The notes under the pieces were generated by a model, which was not told the DNA's origin, searched no databases, and worked only from the letters and a program-made list of their open reading frames with translations. From NCBI GenBank assembly GCA_030424595.1, contig JAUHWG010000027.1:62001-126000 (forward strand): a stretch of 64,000 nucleotides of DNA, read 5' to 3'. A program made the position numbers and the translations under genes. Below, piece by piece: positions 41,577-50,119 of the stretch (the stretch's first letter is position 1; every line of letters begins with the position of its first letter). This DNA is from Polyangia bacterium. GTDB lineage: Bacteria > Myxococcota_A > Polyangia > Nannocystales > Nannocystaceae.

Positions 41577-43117
41577 GACGGCTCCACCTCGCCTATCGGC
41601 AGCGCGTCGCCGCGGAAGGCCTGGAGCACCGCGGCGATGTCGTGGTCCATCCGACGGTCGGCGTCGACGACGGGGATCGATCCGCGGATCGCCGCATGGA
41701 TCGCCCGCGACCGTCGATGACAGCCCTCGCCGCGGCGAAGGTCGACGCCTTGGCACATCACCAGCACGCCGATCGCCGCCGTCGTCTCCGTCAGATCGAG
41801 GATCCGGAGGCAGTCGCGGGCGGCGATCGTGCCCATGCTGACCTTGTCCTGGTTGTGGCATTCGGTGCTCCGGCTGAAGACGCTCGCCGGCATGGTTAGC
41901 TTCAATGCCTCGGCCGTGAGCGCAGACGCGCTGATCTGCATCGCCTTGAAACCGTGGTGTACGGCCCCCTGCGGGCCGCTTTGCAGGACGAGGTTGGCCG
42001 GGAGGCCGTGGCTCATGGTCTCGTTGCAGACGAGCGCTACCTGGCGATCGACGAGATCCGCGAGGTTGGCGACCGCCGTCTTGAGCGCGTCGAGGGCGAA
42101 GCAGGCGTGCCCCCCGTAGAAGTTCCCGCCGTGGAGGATCTCACCGGTCTCTGGGTCGACCAGCGGGTTGTCGTTGGCGCTCGACAGCTCGGTCTCGAGG
42201 AAGGCGCGCGCCATCGGCAGCGCGTCGACGAGCACGCCGATCACGTGGGGCGCGCAGCGGATCGAGTAGCGATCCTGGAGCCGCGGCCCGTCGTGGACCC
42301 CCGCCGAATACTCGACATCCTCGCGGATCCAGGCGGCGCATCGGCGCTGACCCGGGTGCGGCTTGGCGGCGAAGAGCCGATCGTCGAAGTGGGCGCGGTT
42401 GCCCCGGGTGATGTCGCTGGCCATCGCCGTCAGCGCGGCGCACAGGCGCGCCAAACGTCGGGCTCGGACGAACGCGAGGCAGCCGAGCGCGGCCATCACG
42501 CTCGTCCCGTTCATCAGGGCCAGGCTCTCCTTGGGCCCGAGCGTCATCGGCCTGAGGCCCGCCTCCGCCAGCGCAGGCGCGGCGTCGCGGACCTCGCCCC
42601 GGTAGGTGCACTCGCGCTCGCCTATCAGGAGGGCGGCCAAGTACGAGAGGGGCGTCAGATCGCCGCTGGCGCCGACCGAGCCCTCGGCGGGGATCCTCGG
42701 CAGCAGGCGATGGTTCAGCAGGTCTCGGAGCCCCGTGAGGAGCTCCCAACGGACCGCAGACCAGCCGCGGCAGAGCGCCGCGAGGCGGACGGCGACGACC
42801 GCTGCGGCCTCGGTCTCGTCCAGGATGCGCCCGGTGCCGCAGCCGTGGAAGCGGACGAGGTTGTGCGGCATCGCCTCGACGAGCGCCCCCGGGACCTCGA
42901 CGACGCAGGAGTCGCCGAAGCCGGTCGTCACCCCGTAGACCGTGCCTCCGGCCTCCAAGTGCCGTTGGAGGTGACTCGCCCCGCGCTCGATCAACGCCTT
43001 GAACGCAGGATCGCCGGAGAGATCCAGCCCAGCCCTGCCCTCGGCCACCGCGACGATCGCCTCGATCGTCGGCGGCTCCCCGCCGAAGACCACTCGCGCG
43101 CCCGTATCCTCAGCCAT
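41573..43117 (-). CDS. MIO-dependent aromatic amino-acid ammonia-lyase (HAL/TAL/PAL family)
   Basis: 514 residues. The MIO prosthetic group forms from Ala-Ser-Gly at 150-152 in GSVGASGDLTPLSYLA. Catalytic Tyr61 lies in YGVTTGFGD. The substrate-selectivity dyad, after NLVR, reads Phe-His, unlike the usual Ser-His of histidine lyases or His-Leu of tyrosine lyases. ETELSSANDNPLVD, GGNFYGGH and the NQDKVSMGT segment complete the active site. Inside an aryl-polyene-type operon it probably makes an aryl-acrylate starter (cinnamate or 4-coumarate) for the polyene. Start 43117 follows the acyltransferase with an 8-bp overlap; a start at 43132 is possible. Confidence 0.92.
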   Translation of the reverse strand: MAEDTGARVVFGGEPPTIEAIVAVAEGRAGLDLSGDPAFKALIERGASHLQRHLEAGGTVYGVTTGFGDSCVVEVPGALVEAMPHNLVRFHGCGTGRILDETEAAAVVAVRLAALCRGWSAVRWELLTGLRDLLNHRLLPRIPAEGSVGASGDLTPLSYLAALLIGERECTYRGEVRDAAPALAEAGLRPMTLGPKESLALMNGTSVMAALGCLAFVRARRLARLCAALTAMASDITRGNRAHFDDRLFAAKPHPGQRRCAAWIREDVEYSAGVHDGPRLQDRYSIRCAPHVIGVLVDALPMARAFLETELSSANDNPLVDPETGEILHGGNFYGGHACFALDALKTAVANLADLVDRQVALVCNETMSHGLPANLVLQSGPQGAVHHGFKAMQISASALTAEALKLTMPASVFSRSTECHNQDKVSMGTIAARDCLRILDLTETTAAIGVLVMCQGVDLRRGEGCHRRSRAIHAAIRGSIPVVDADRRMDHDIAAVLQAFRGDALPIGEVEPS

Positions 43118-44084
43118 TCCCGCCCCAGAAGTCATAGAAGTTGAACCAGTTGTCCGGCGCTTGCCGGCAGTAGTGGACGAGCCTGTCCGCGTAGCGCTGA
43201 GCCACACCGGCGATCACCTCCTGCCGGCCTCGCCGCGGCAGTTCTAGGCGCTCGCACAGCGGCTCGCAATAGAGATCATAGCGGTCGCCCCCGCGGTAGA
43301 GGCCGAACGTGAGGTAGATCGGGCACTTGAGCACCGCGGCCATCGTGTAGGGCCCGACCGGCAGACGCGCGGGAGCGCCGAGGAAGTCGACCGTCGCCGT
43401 CTTCTCGTTGACGCCGATCCGATCCCCGAGGATCGCGACCATCTCTCCAGCCTCGATCGCCTCCTGGACCGCGAAGATGTAGCTCGGGTCGCCGGGGCGG
43501 ATCTCGATCACCCGGCCGCGGAAGTCGGCGCCCGCCTCCTCGAGGAAGCGGGTGATCATCCGCGCGTTCTGCCAATAGGCGACGATGTTGATCGGAAAGT
43601 CCTGGACGCTGCCGACCGCCCGCATCGCCTCGAAGGAGCCGAGATGCGCGCCCAGGAGGATCGCCCCGCGCCCTGCTTCGTGGAGGCGCTCCAGGTGCTC
43701 GACCCCGGTGTGCGTCGTCGAGAAGAGATCGCTGCGACCCCGGACCAAGAAGAGGCGGTCGAGCGAGGTCTGGGCGAAGCGAAGGAGATGGCTGTAGATC
43801 CGCCAAAACCCGATCTTTTTCGGATCTACGCCCTCCAAGCGGGCGAAGTAGGCCCGAGACGCGCGCCGAGCATCACCGGCGAAGAGCGCATAGTAGAAGA
43901 TCAGGACCCGGAGGAAGAGGCGCGCCCCTCGGCGCCCAAAGATCCGGGTGAAGATCAAGATGAAGCGGATCCCGGCCGCGCTGCCCCGCTCGCGACGCTC
44001 CATCCAGGCCCGCTCGGGCGAGGAGCCGCCTTCCTCTGCCGCGCCCGGCTCTCCGCCTACGCTGCCGGTAGCCGACGATTCCAC
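43110..44084 (-). CDS. Lysophospholipid/HtrB-type acyltransferase (ApeJ acyltransferase half-like)
   Basis: 324 residues from a GTG at 44084, with GGAGG 8 nt upstream deciding the start. An N-terminal hydrophobic region (about 24-50) leads to HLGSFE, the HX4E catalytic motif of the LpxL/HtrB acyltransferases. VAILGDRIGVNEKTATVDFLGAPARLPVGPY is the second conserved block, and WFNFYDFW ends the protein. In enterobacterial APE clusters this activity is fused to the glycosyltransferase; here it is a separate gene overlapping the glycosyltransferase by 28 bp. Likely acylates the membrane anchor of the pigment. Confidence 0.88.
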   Translation of the reverse strand: MESSATGSVGGEPGAAEEGGSSPERAWMERRERGSAAGIRFILIFTRIFGRRGARLFLRVLIFYYALFAGDARRASRAYFARLEGVDPKKIGFWRIYSHLLRFAQTSLDRLFLVRGRSDLFSTTHTGVEHLERLHEAGRGAILLGAHLGSFEAMRAVGSVQDFPINIVAYWQNARMITRFLEEAGADFRGRVIEIRPGDPSYIFAVQEAIEAGEMVAILGDRIGVNEKTATVDFLGAPARLPVGPYTMAAVLKCPIYLTFGLYRGGDRYDLYCEPLCERLELPRRGRQEVIAGVAQRYADRLVHYCRQAPDNWFNFYDFWGGNG

Positions 44085-44857
44085 GCGCGGAGCCTCCGCC
44101 CCAGACGGACCCACGGGAGCACGAAGATCGCCTGGACCGCCAGGCGGGTGTGCATCCACGAGATCCGTAGGTTGTCCCAGAGCATGTCGAAGTGGGTGAC
44201 CCCGCCCTCGAAGTAGCGGACCGCGGTCGGAAGGTTGATCACTCGGGTCCCGCCCCAGGCGATCCGCACCGCGATCTCGATGTCGAAGTCCATCCGATCG
44301 CCGGTCTTGCCGACGCTCAGCGCGGCCTCCAGCGGGTAGACCCGAAAGCCGCACATCGGGTCGTCGATGACCTGTCCCATGGTCTCGAAGTTGGTCCAGA
44401 ACTGGGTGATCCTGCGGCCGATGAGCCGCGACTTCGGGGCTGTGTCGTCGTAGATCGGAGCGCCGAGGATCAGCGCGTCCGGGTTGGCCGCGGCCACCTC
44501 GAGGAAGCGCGGGATGTCCTCTAGGGCATGTTGTCCGTCGGCGTCGACCTGGAGCGCGTGGGTGAAGCCGAGCTCGGCCGCGACGGCGAAGCCGGTCTTG
44601 ACCGCCGCCCCCTTGCCGCCGTTGACCTCCCGGTGACGGACATGGGCCCGCCCCTCGACGCCGATACGCTCGACCGCCCTCCGCCCCGCCTCGGCGCTGC
44701 CGTCGTCGATGACGACGACGTCGGGGATGAGCTCGCGGATCCGGTCGACCACCTCCGAGACGGTGTCGGGGTTGTTGTAGGTCGGGACCAACGCGCAGGG
44801 ACGAAAGACGCCGACCCCGATCTCACGCCCGGCCGCGACCACGATCGCCTCAGCCAA
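44057..44857 (-). CDS. Family 2 glycosyltransferase (ApeJ glycosyltransferase half-like)
   Basis: 266 residues from a TTG at 44857, supported by GGGAGG 6 nt upstream. GT-A fold motifs: ALVPTYNNPDTVSEVVDRI, DVVVIDDGSAE, VNGGKGAAVKTG and the DxD-like VDADGQH. GQVIDDPMCGFRVYPL and MDFDIEIAVRIAWGG are typical of the dolichyl-phosphate-mannose-like group found in APE clusters. Predicted to glycosylate a lipid or aryl-polyene anchor at the inner membrane. It overlaps the AMP-ligase by 8 bp. Confidence 0.9.
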   Translation of the reverse strand: MAEAIVVAAGREIGVGVFRPCALVPTYNNPDTVSEVVDRIRELIPDVVVIDDGSAEAGRRAVERIGVEGRAHVRHREVNGGKGAAVKTGFAVAAELGFTHALQVDADGQHALEDIPRFLEVAAANPDALILGAPIYDDTAPKSRLIGRRITQFWTNFETMGQVIDDPMCGFRVYPLEAALSVGKTGDRMDFDIEIAVRIAWGGTRVINLPTAVRYFEGGVTHFDMLWDNLRISWMHTRLAVQAIFVLPWVRLGRRLRAWNRRLPAA

Positions 44858-46709
44858 CCTGCGCCTCCCGGAGGCCGCCCAGGTCGGTGTAGTCGACGAC
44901 GCCGTCGGTGCAGCGCTCCCCCCCGCGGTCGAGCGCGAAGTGGACCCGCTGCTCGGGGCGCTCGACCTCGAGGTGGAGGAGGAGCGTCTCCCCTGGCGCG
45001 ACCGCCTGACGAAGACCGGCGCCCCGCATCCGCCGCGGCCGACCGAGACCGGCGACGCGACAGATCACCTGCGAGAGCATCCGAGCGAGCGCTGGGCCTG
45101 CGCCGCCGCGATCGACCTCGGAGGGGACCTGGACCGAGATCTCGTGGACCTCACGCCCACCTCGCCGCCGGACCGCGTGGGAGCGGACGAGGAACGAGCG
45201 CTCCGCCGGATAGGTGCGGCGCAGGCGGTAGGTCGCGAGCACCTGCGCAGGCGAGGCCCGCGGCGGCGAGGGGCTCGGCGCTGTCGCGGCCTCCGACGCC
45301 CGCGTCGGGGTAGCGCTGGCGCCCTTGATGTCGAAGGACTCGAGCAGCCGCTGACGTCGGAGCTTTCCGTTCGCCTCCCGCGGCAGGCGGTCGACGATCT
45401 TGATCCGCCGGGGGACGACGACGGGGTCGAACCACTCGCGAAGTCCGGTCCGCAGCGCCGCGATCCACTCGCTCGCGCTCCGCCCCTCGTCGCGGGGGGT
45501 CGGCGGCCGGACGACGACGGCGGCGATCAGCTCATGCCCCCGCGCGCCGGCGACCGCGACCGCGGCGATCGCCCCGTCGATGACCCCAGGCAGGGCCAGG
45601 AGGCGGTTCTCGACCTCCGCCAGCGACACCCGCTTGCTGCCGATCTTGATGATCCCGTCGGAGCGCCCGAGGAGGTTGAAGCCCCCCTCGACGAGCTCGA
45701 TCCGATCGCCGCCGACATAGGGCCGGGCCTCCGCGGCGGGGACGAAGGGCGAGTCGAGGAGGAGGCGCCCGCGGACGTCGACGTCGACGCGGATCCCCGG
45801 GAGCGGTCGCCAGGGCTCCGTGCAGGTCTCCGAGACCCGCCACGCGATCCCGCCGGTCTCCGACGAGCCGAAGACCTCGGTCGCCCGGATCCCGTGCTTG
45901 TCGATCAGGGCGGCGGCGGTCGCCGGAGGGAGCGGCGCGCCGGAGGAGAAGACCCGCCGCAGCGCCGGCATCGACCCCTCTTCGAGCACCGTCAGCGAGC
46001 GCAGGTGGACCGGCACCGAGACCAGGATCGTCGCCCCCCCGCGGCGAGCGGTCGCGGCGACGGTCTCGGCGTGGAAGGGGGTGTCGCGGATGAAGCTCGC
46101 GCCCGCCAAGAGCGGCATCAGGATCCCGAAGAGGAGCCCGTAGATGTGGTGGGGAGGCACCGTCGCGAGGACCCGCTGCGCGCCGTCGACGTCGAAGGTC
46201 TGACCGAGCACCCGCGCCTCGCCGAGGAGCTGCCCCGCGCTCTTGGCACAGGCCTGATGATCGCCGGTCGTCCCGGATGTGTAGACGGTGGCGATATGAC
46301 GCGTCTCCGCGATCGGTCGCAGCCGACGCCCGTCCTCGACGCCCTGGGCCTGCGCCGCCGAATCCGCGAGCCATACGCGGAGGTCTGCCCCCTCGCTCGC
46401 GTCGGTGTCGTGGAGCAAGAGGGTCACAGCCGAGCGCCGGCTCAGGTTGCGGACGACCTCAGGCTGGGTGTTCGGCGGCAGGGCGACCCCGTGGCCGGCC
46501 TCCCACGCAGCGAGCACGCCGACGGCGAAGTGATAGCGATCACCGCAGACGACGACGATCTCGCCGCCCTCACGGGCTGGCGGCAGGCGCCCGGCGACGG
46601 CGAGCACATCGCGTCGGAGGTCTCCCACGGTCCGCGGACCGGCCTCACCGTCCGCGACGATCGCATCGTCTGCGTAGGCTGCGAGGGGCTGGAAGGGAGA
46701 AGAGCTCAT
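44850..46709 (-). CDS. AMP-dependent acyl/aryl ligase with C-terminal extension (ApeH/ApeI-like)
   Basis: 619 residues. The ANL adenylation domain spans about 1-455: YTSGTTG (P-loop; A3), PPHHIYGLLFGILMPL (A4), VFGSSETGGIAWR (A5), GSKRVSLAEVENRL (A8) and REANGKLRRQ (the A10 catalytic Lys). It should activate an aryl acid, such as the product of the adjacent ammonia-lyase, for the carrier protein. Residues about 485-619 follow an Ala/Pro/Ser linker and look like a single hot-dog such as the ApeI dehydratase, but the usual GHFPxxPxxPG stretch is not recognisable, so the domain may be degenerate. The start overlaps the preceding stop as ATGA. Confidence 0.85.
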   Translation of the reverse strand: MSSSPFQPLAAYADDAIVADGEAGPRTVGDLRRDVLAVAGRLPPAREGGEIVVVCGDRYHFAVGVLAAWEAGHGVALPPNTQPEVVRNLSRRSAVTLLLHDTDASEGADLRVWLADSAAQAQGVEDGRRLRPIAETRHIATVYTSGTTGDHQACAKSAGQLLGEARVLGQTFDVDGAQRVLATVPPHHIYGLLFGILMPLLAGASFIRDTPFHAETVAATARRGGATILVSVPVHLRSLTVLEEGSMPALRRVFSSGAPLPPATAAALIDKHGIRATEVFGSSETGGIAWRVSETCTEPWRPLPGIRVDVDVRGRLLLDSPFVPAAEARPYVGGDRIELVEGGFNLLGRSDGIIKIGSKRVSLAEVENRLLALPGVIDGAIAAVAVAGARGHELIAAVVVRPPTPRDEGRSASEWIAALRTGLREWFDPVVVPRRIKIVDRLPREANGKLRRQRLLESFDIKGASATPTRASEAATAPSPSPPRASPAQVLATYRLRRTYPAERSFLVRSHAVRRRGGREVHEISVQVPSEVDRGGAGPALARMLSQVICRVAGLGRPRRMRGAGLRQAVAPGETLLLHLEVERPEQRVHFALDRGGERCTDGVVDYTDLGGLREAQVG

Positions 46710-47329
46710 GACGCCTTGGCCGGCCTGATGATGCGAGCGAGAACCCGATCCGGGAGGGACTCCCCGAACCTACGAAAGGTCATCTTTCGTACGATGAACT
46801 CGACGGTGAAGAGAAGCCCCATCAGGAGATAGCCGAGAAGGCCGGTATAGAACATCCACCAGGTCAGGGGCGCGAAGAGGGCGAGCCCCGCGGCGACCGC
46901 GGCGTTCGCGACGAAGAAGACGCACCAGACCTTGGTGACCTTGCGGCAGTAGTCCGGCCCACCCGGCGGAAGCTCCGGCTCCTGCAGCCGCGCCATCCGC
47001 TCGACGAGCGATACCGGGCCCCGCAGCGACCCGGCAAAGTGGGCGAGGAGGAGCAGGTTGACCACCACCGGCAGGGCGAGGAAGAAGCGCGAGTCCCCCA
47101 GCGCCGCGCCGGCGCCGATGACCGCGAAGACCGTCAGCGGGACCCGTAGGACCGCCCAGAGGTCCTCGCGCGGGGCGGCGCGCGCCTTCACTAAAAGACC
47201 CGGCACGAGCAGAAGGAGCAGCAAGGCGCCGAGCTGCCGCGACCCCAGGTGGGTCAGGCCAAAATAGACTGCGAGGGGGTATGCGAGCACCAGGACGGTG
47301 TTGACGACGCTAAGGACGATCTTCGTCAT
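46706..47329 (-). CDS. COG4648-type membrane protein of the aryl-polyene-type operon
   Basis: 207 residues with five or six hydrophobic helices (about 5-25, 33-48, 60-82, 84-100, 130-150 and 153-178). FAVIGAGAALGDSRFFLALPVVVNLLLLAHFAGSL and VEFIVRKMTFRRF are the conserved stretches of the COG4648 family, which accompanies the AMP-ligase in APE clusters. Its exact role in the pathway is not established. It lies 18 nt after the acyl carrier gene and overlaps the ligase gene. Confidence 0.85.
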   Translation of the reverse strand: MTKIVLSVVNTVLVLAYPLAVYFGLTHLGSRQLGALLLLLLVPGLLVKARAAPREDLWAVLRVPLTVFAVIGAGAALGDSRFFLALPVVVNLLLLAHFAGSLRGPVSLVERMARLQEPELPPGGPDYCRKVTKVWCVFFVANAAVAAGLALFAPLTWWMFYTGLLGYLLMGLLFTVEFIVRKMTFRRFGESLPDRVLARIIRPAKAS

Positions 47330-47347
47330 TTCCCGTCGTGCTACCGA

Positions 47348-47641
47348 TCACTCGGAGGCGCTCGACTTCCCGCGGTGCTCGGCGACGTAGCCGGCGAGGT
47401 TGCGGACAGACGCGAAGATCTCGCGGTTCTGGGCGTCGTCGGCCTTGGTCTTGATGCCGTAGCGCTTGTGGATGGCCATGGCGAGCTCGAGGACGTCGAT
47501 CGAGTCGAGGCCGAGGCCGTCGACGAGGAGGGGGGCCTCGCTGTCGATATCGTCCGGGGACATATCCTGGAGCATCAGCGACTCGATGATCAGCTCTTTG
47601 AGCTCCCGCTCGAGATCCGCCTCTGAAGGTGGTGTCGACAT
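47348..47641 (-). CDS. Acyl carrier protein of the aryl-polyene-type operon
   Basis: 97 residues. GLDSIDVLELAM carries the Ser that would receive 4-phosphopantetheine; DSID is typical of APE-type carriers. Helix I (ELKELIIESLMLQDM) and helix IV (FASVRNLAGYVAEH) complete the four-helix fold. No phosphopantetheinyl transferase gene is in the window. First gene of the ten-gene operon. Confidence 0.92.
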   Translation of the reverse strand: MSTPPSEADLERELKELIIESLMLQDMSPDDIDSEAPLLVDGLGLDSIDVLELAMAIHKRYGIKTKADDAQNREIFASVRNLAGYVAEHRGKSSASE

Positions 47642-47650
47642 GGCCGCGGC

Positions 47651-47679
47651 ATCCTACGAGCTGCCTGGCATGCCGTCCA
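47651..47679 (-). promoter_or_regulatory. Putative promoter of the aryl-polyene-type operon
   Basis: On the minus strand: TGGACG, a 17-bp spacer and TAGGAT, ending 9 nt before the ATG at 47641. No Shine-Dalgarno, so the carrier-protein message may be leaderless. Confidence 0.5.
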
Positions 47680-48059
47680 GCGCCGCATCCGCGGGACTCG
47701 CAGAGCGGAGCGCCAATGCGCCTCACGGGCGCTAGAGCCACGAATCGAACGAAACCTCCGGACGACCCGCCGAACACCGGGTGACGACGCTCAGCCGGGG
47801 ACGTGCTTGCATGTACAGCAGGGCGCTCGCCTGTGCTCCGTCGCACGAACGACGCCGAGGAGCGTCGACCTCCGCGGCGGGTGCGCGATAGGCGCAACGG
47901 GCGCGATGGCTCATCCTGTCGAGATCGCCCGGCGCTCGTCCCGAACCACGTTTCGTTGTAGTCCGCCTCACCAAGACTTCTCGAAGGGCAGAAATTCCAG
48001 CGTAGAGGACCCCTAGCGGACTCTTGTCGAGACATGCGCGATTGTGCAACTTTCCTCTC
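47680..48059. other. Divergent intergenic region of about 380 bp
   Basis: It lies between the aryl-polyene-type operon and the three-gene export operon. Small frames exist on both strands but lack start signals and protein-like composition. No repeat found. Confidence 0.4.
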
Positions 48060-48767
48060 GTGGCGCCTCAACCGGATGAAAACCCCCCAACGCCGACAGT
48101 CCGGCTCCTCTGCATTCTCGGACTGACCCTGCTCGGCGCCGGCTGCCAGAGCAGCGATGACGTCGCGACCTCGGAGGTCGACGCGACGACGACCGCCGCG
48201 ACGGGCGAGGAGGGCACGAGCTCCACCGGTGAGGCGAGCGACGGCGACGAGACGACGACGACCGGCGCCGTCGATGATGACGCGCCCTTCGATCTCGAGC
48301 GGGAGAACATCCGCCTCTACCCCTACGCGATCCGCCTGGGCCGCCTCGCACTCCTCCTCGACCGGCCGCCCGAGGATCCGATCTTCGCCGAGATGCACGC
48401 GCGACGCTACGAGCTCGGCGACTACGACTTCTCCCAGAACATCAACCCGGACCTGACCTGGAGCACGACCCGCATGGGCCACTGGATCGCCGCCCTCCGC
48501 CCGGTCTGCAGCTCGGCGGTGATGAAGGAGCGCTACCCCGAGTTCCCGCAGGGCCTCCCCGAGCTGATGCACGACGCCTACGGCTACCGGCCGAGCAGCG
48601 CCGAGCTCGAGCCCTATCTCGGGCTCTTCGCCGACGCCGAAGATCCCGAAGAGAATGACGACGACATCGACAAGGGGACGACCCCCGTCGATCCGATGAG
48701 CGCCGCGGTCCGCTACGAGACCGCCTGCATCGCCGTCCTCTCGAGCCTGGAGTTTGTCGCCCAATGA
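48060..48767 (+). CDS. Lipoprotein of unknown function, first gene of the export operon
   Basis: 235 residues from a GTG at 48060. The signal ends in LLGAGC (lipobox), then a Thr/Glu/Gly/Asp linker and a helical domain (FDLERENIRLYPYAIRLGRLALLLD, RMGHWIAALRPVCSSAVM, ETACIAVLSSLEFV) with two or three Cys. Not recognised. Its stop overlaps the next start as ATGA, so it is translationally coupled to the CxxCH lipoprotein. The start is uncertain: an in-frame TTG lies 36 nt upstream. Confidence 0.68.
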   Translation: MAPQPDENPPTPTVRLLCILGLTLLGAGCQSSDDVATSEVDATTTAATGEEGTSSTGEASDGDETTTTGAVDDDAPFDLERENIRLYPYAIRLGRLALLLDRPPEDPIFAEMHARRYELGDYDFSQNINPDLTWSTTRMGHWIAALRPVCSSAVMKERYPEFPQGLPELMHDAYGYRPSSAELEPYLGLFADAEDPEENDDDIDKGTTPVDPMSAAVRYETACIAVLSSLEFVAQ

Positions 48768-50119
48768 GAGCCGCGGCGACAGCCTGGATGACCCTCCTGG
48801 GCCTCGGTCTTGGCCTCACGGCCTGCTACACGGGCGACCAGGACGAGAGCGCGTCGACGCCCGGCACCACGCTCGCGACCGAGACTTCTACCGCTGCAAC
48901 CGAGAGCGCGACTGAGACCGGCGCGACTGAGAGCGGCGCGACCGAGAGCGGCGCGACCGAGACCGGCGCGACCGAGACCGGCGCGACCGCGGGCGACGAC
49001 GGCGAGCCGGCCGACCCGCTCGCGGAGCTCGACCGCTACAGCGCTGACGATGCCCGGGCCTACCTGGGCAGCATCGCGCCGATGGTCGTCGGTCGCCTCC
49101 TCACCGACGCCGAGCTCAGCCTCATCGACTACTTCGGCGGCCGCGGGATCGTCCCGGTGCTCGACGGCTGGATCGAGGATGCAGCCTTCCCTGAGACCGT
49201 GCGCATGATGATCCAGGTCAAGCTCCACGCGAGCGGAATGACCGACGCGATCGACTTTGAGCTACCCGGCAACCTCGCGGCCCAGATCGCCCGTGATGAC
49301 CTCCCCTTCGCCGAGATCATCACCGCCGATCGCTGTGTCGACGGCGCAGGTGCAGACATCGAATGTGACACCGGCGCGCCCTACAACGCGGGCGTTTTGA
49401 CGACCCGCGCCTACCTCACCGCCAACGCCAGCCGCTTCAACCTCCAGCGCGCGCGGCGGATGATGTACATCTTCAACTGCTTGCTTTATCCGATGGACAC
49501 CGTCCTCCAGCCGCCGCTGGCGAAGGACTCGCTGATCCCGATGTTCCGCGCCCTGACGCCCGAGGAGCAGACGGTCGAGGAGGCCAAGAGCGGCTTTGGC
49601 AACGGCTTCGCCTGCTACAACTGCCACTCGCAGTTCGGCGCCCACGCCCAGCTCTTCGTCAAGTTCGATCAGCAGGGCCTCTACCGACCCGAGGCGACCG
49701 GGCTCCAGGATCCGGAGGACGAGCTCGGACGATCGATCGAAGGGCTCTTCGTCTCCCACTTCGTCGACTCGATCGCGGCCGAGCAGGAGCTGAGCCAGGT
49801 CTTCGGCGAGCCCGTCGCCAACCTCGCCGAGGCGGGCGAGGTCCTGAGCTCACACCCGACCTTCACCCAGTGCAGCGCGCGCAACGTGATCGAGTGGACC
49901 TTCGGCCTCACCGAGGCGGACGCGGCCACCACAGACCCGGCGCTCCTCGTCGACATCGCCGACAGGCTCTTCGCGGAGAGCGTCGAGCCGAGCATCGGCG
50001 ACATCTTCCGCGCGACCCTCACCCACCCCGACGTGATCGACGTCTTCCTCGACTCGACGAGCGCCGCCCCGAGCGACCCCCCGAGCGACCCCCCGAGCGA
50101 CCCTGGAGCCCTGCAATGA
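48764..50119 (+). CDS. Lipoprotein with a CxxCH haem-type motif (DUF1588/1592-like)
   Basis: 451 residues. The signal ends in LGLTAC. A linker of ATESGATESGATETG repeats is followed by a helical domain (RYSADDARAYLGSIAPMVVGR). Residues 284-288 read CYNCH, the covalent c-type haem attachment motif. The C-terminal part with HPTFTQCSARNVIEWTFG and RATLTHPDVI resembles the DUF1588/DUF1585-type secreted proteins that pair with DUF1501/DUF1552 proteins in planctomycetes and myxobacteria. The C-terminus is a SDPPSDPPSDP repeat. Coupled to both neighbours by ATGA overlaps. Confidence 0.75.
   Translation: MRAAATAWMTLLGLGLGLTACYTGDQDESASTPGTTLATETSTAATESATETGATESGATESGATETGATETGATAGDDGEPADPLAELDRYSADDARAYLGSIAPMVVGRLLTDAELSLIDYFGGRGIVPVLDGWIEDAAFPETVRMMIQVKLHASGMTDAIDFELPGNLAAQIARDDLPFAEIITADRCVDGAGADIECDTGAPYNAGVLTTRAYLTANASRFNLQRARRMMYIFNCLLYPMDTVLQPPLAKDSLIPMFRALTPEEQTVEEAKSGFGNGFACYNCHSQFGAHAQLFVKFDQQGLYRPEATGLQDPEDELGRSIEGLFVSHFVDSIAAEQELSQVFGEPVANLAEAGEVLSSHPTFTQCSARNVIEWTFGLTEADAATTDPALLVDIADRLFAESVEPSIGDIFRATLTHPDVIDVFLDSTSAAPSDPPSDPPSDPGALQ

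Noticed and set aside
47732..48049. 105-codon minus-strand ORF before the aryl-polyene-type operon
   Set aside because: Arg/Ser/Ala-rich, no start signal, separated from the operon promoter; looks like chance.
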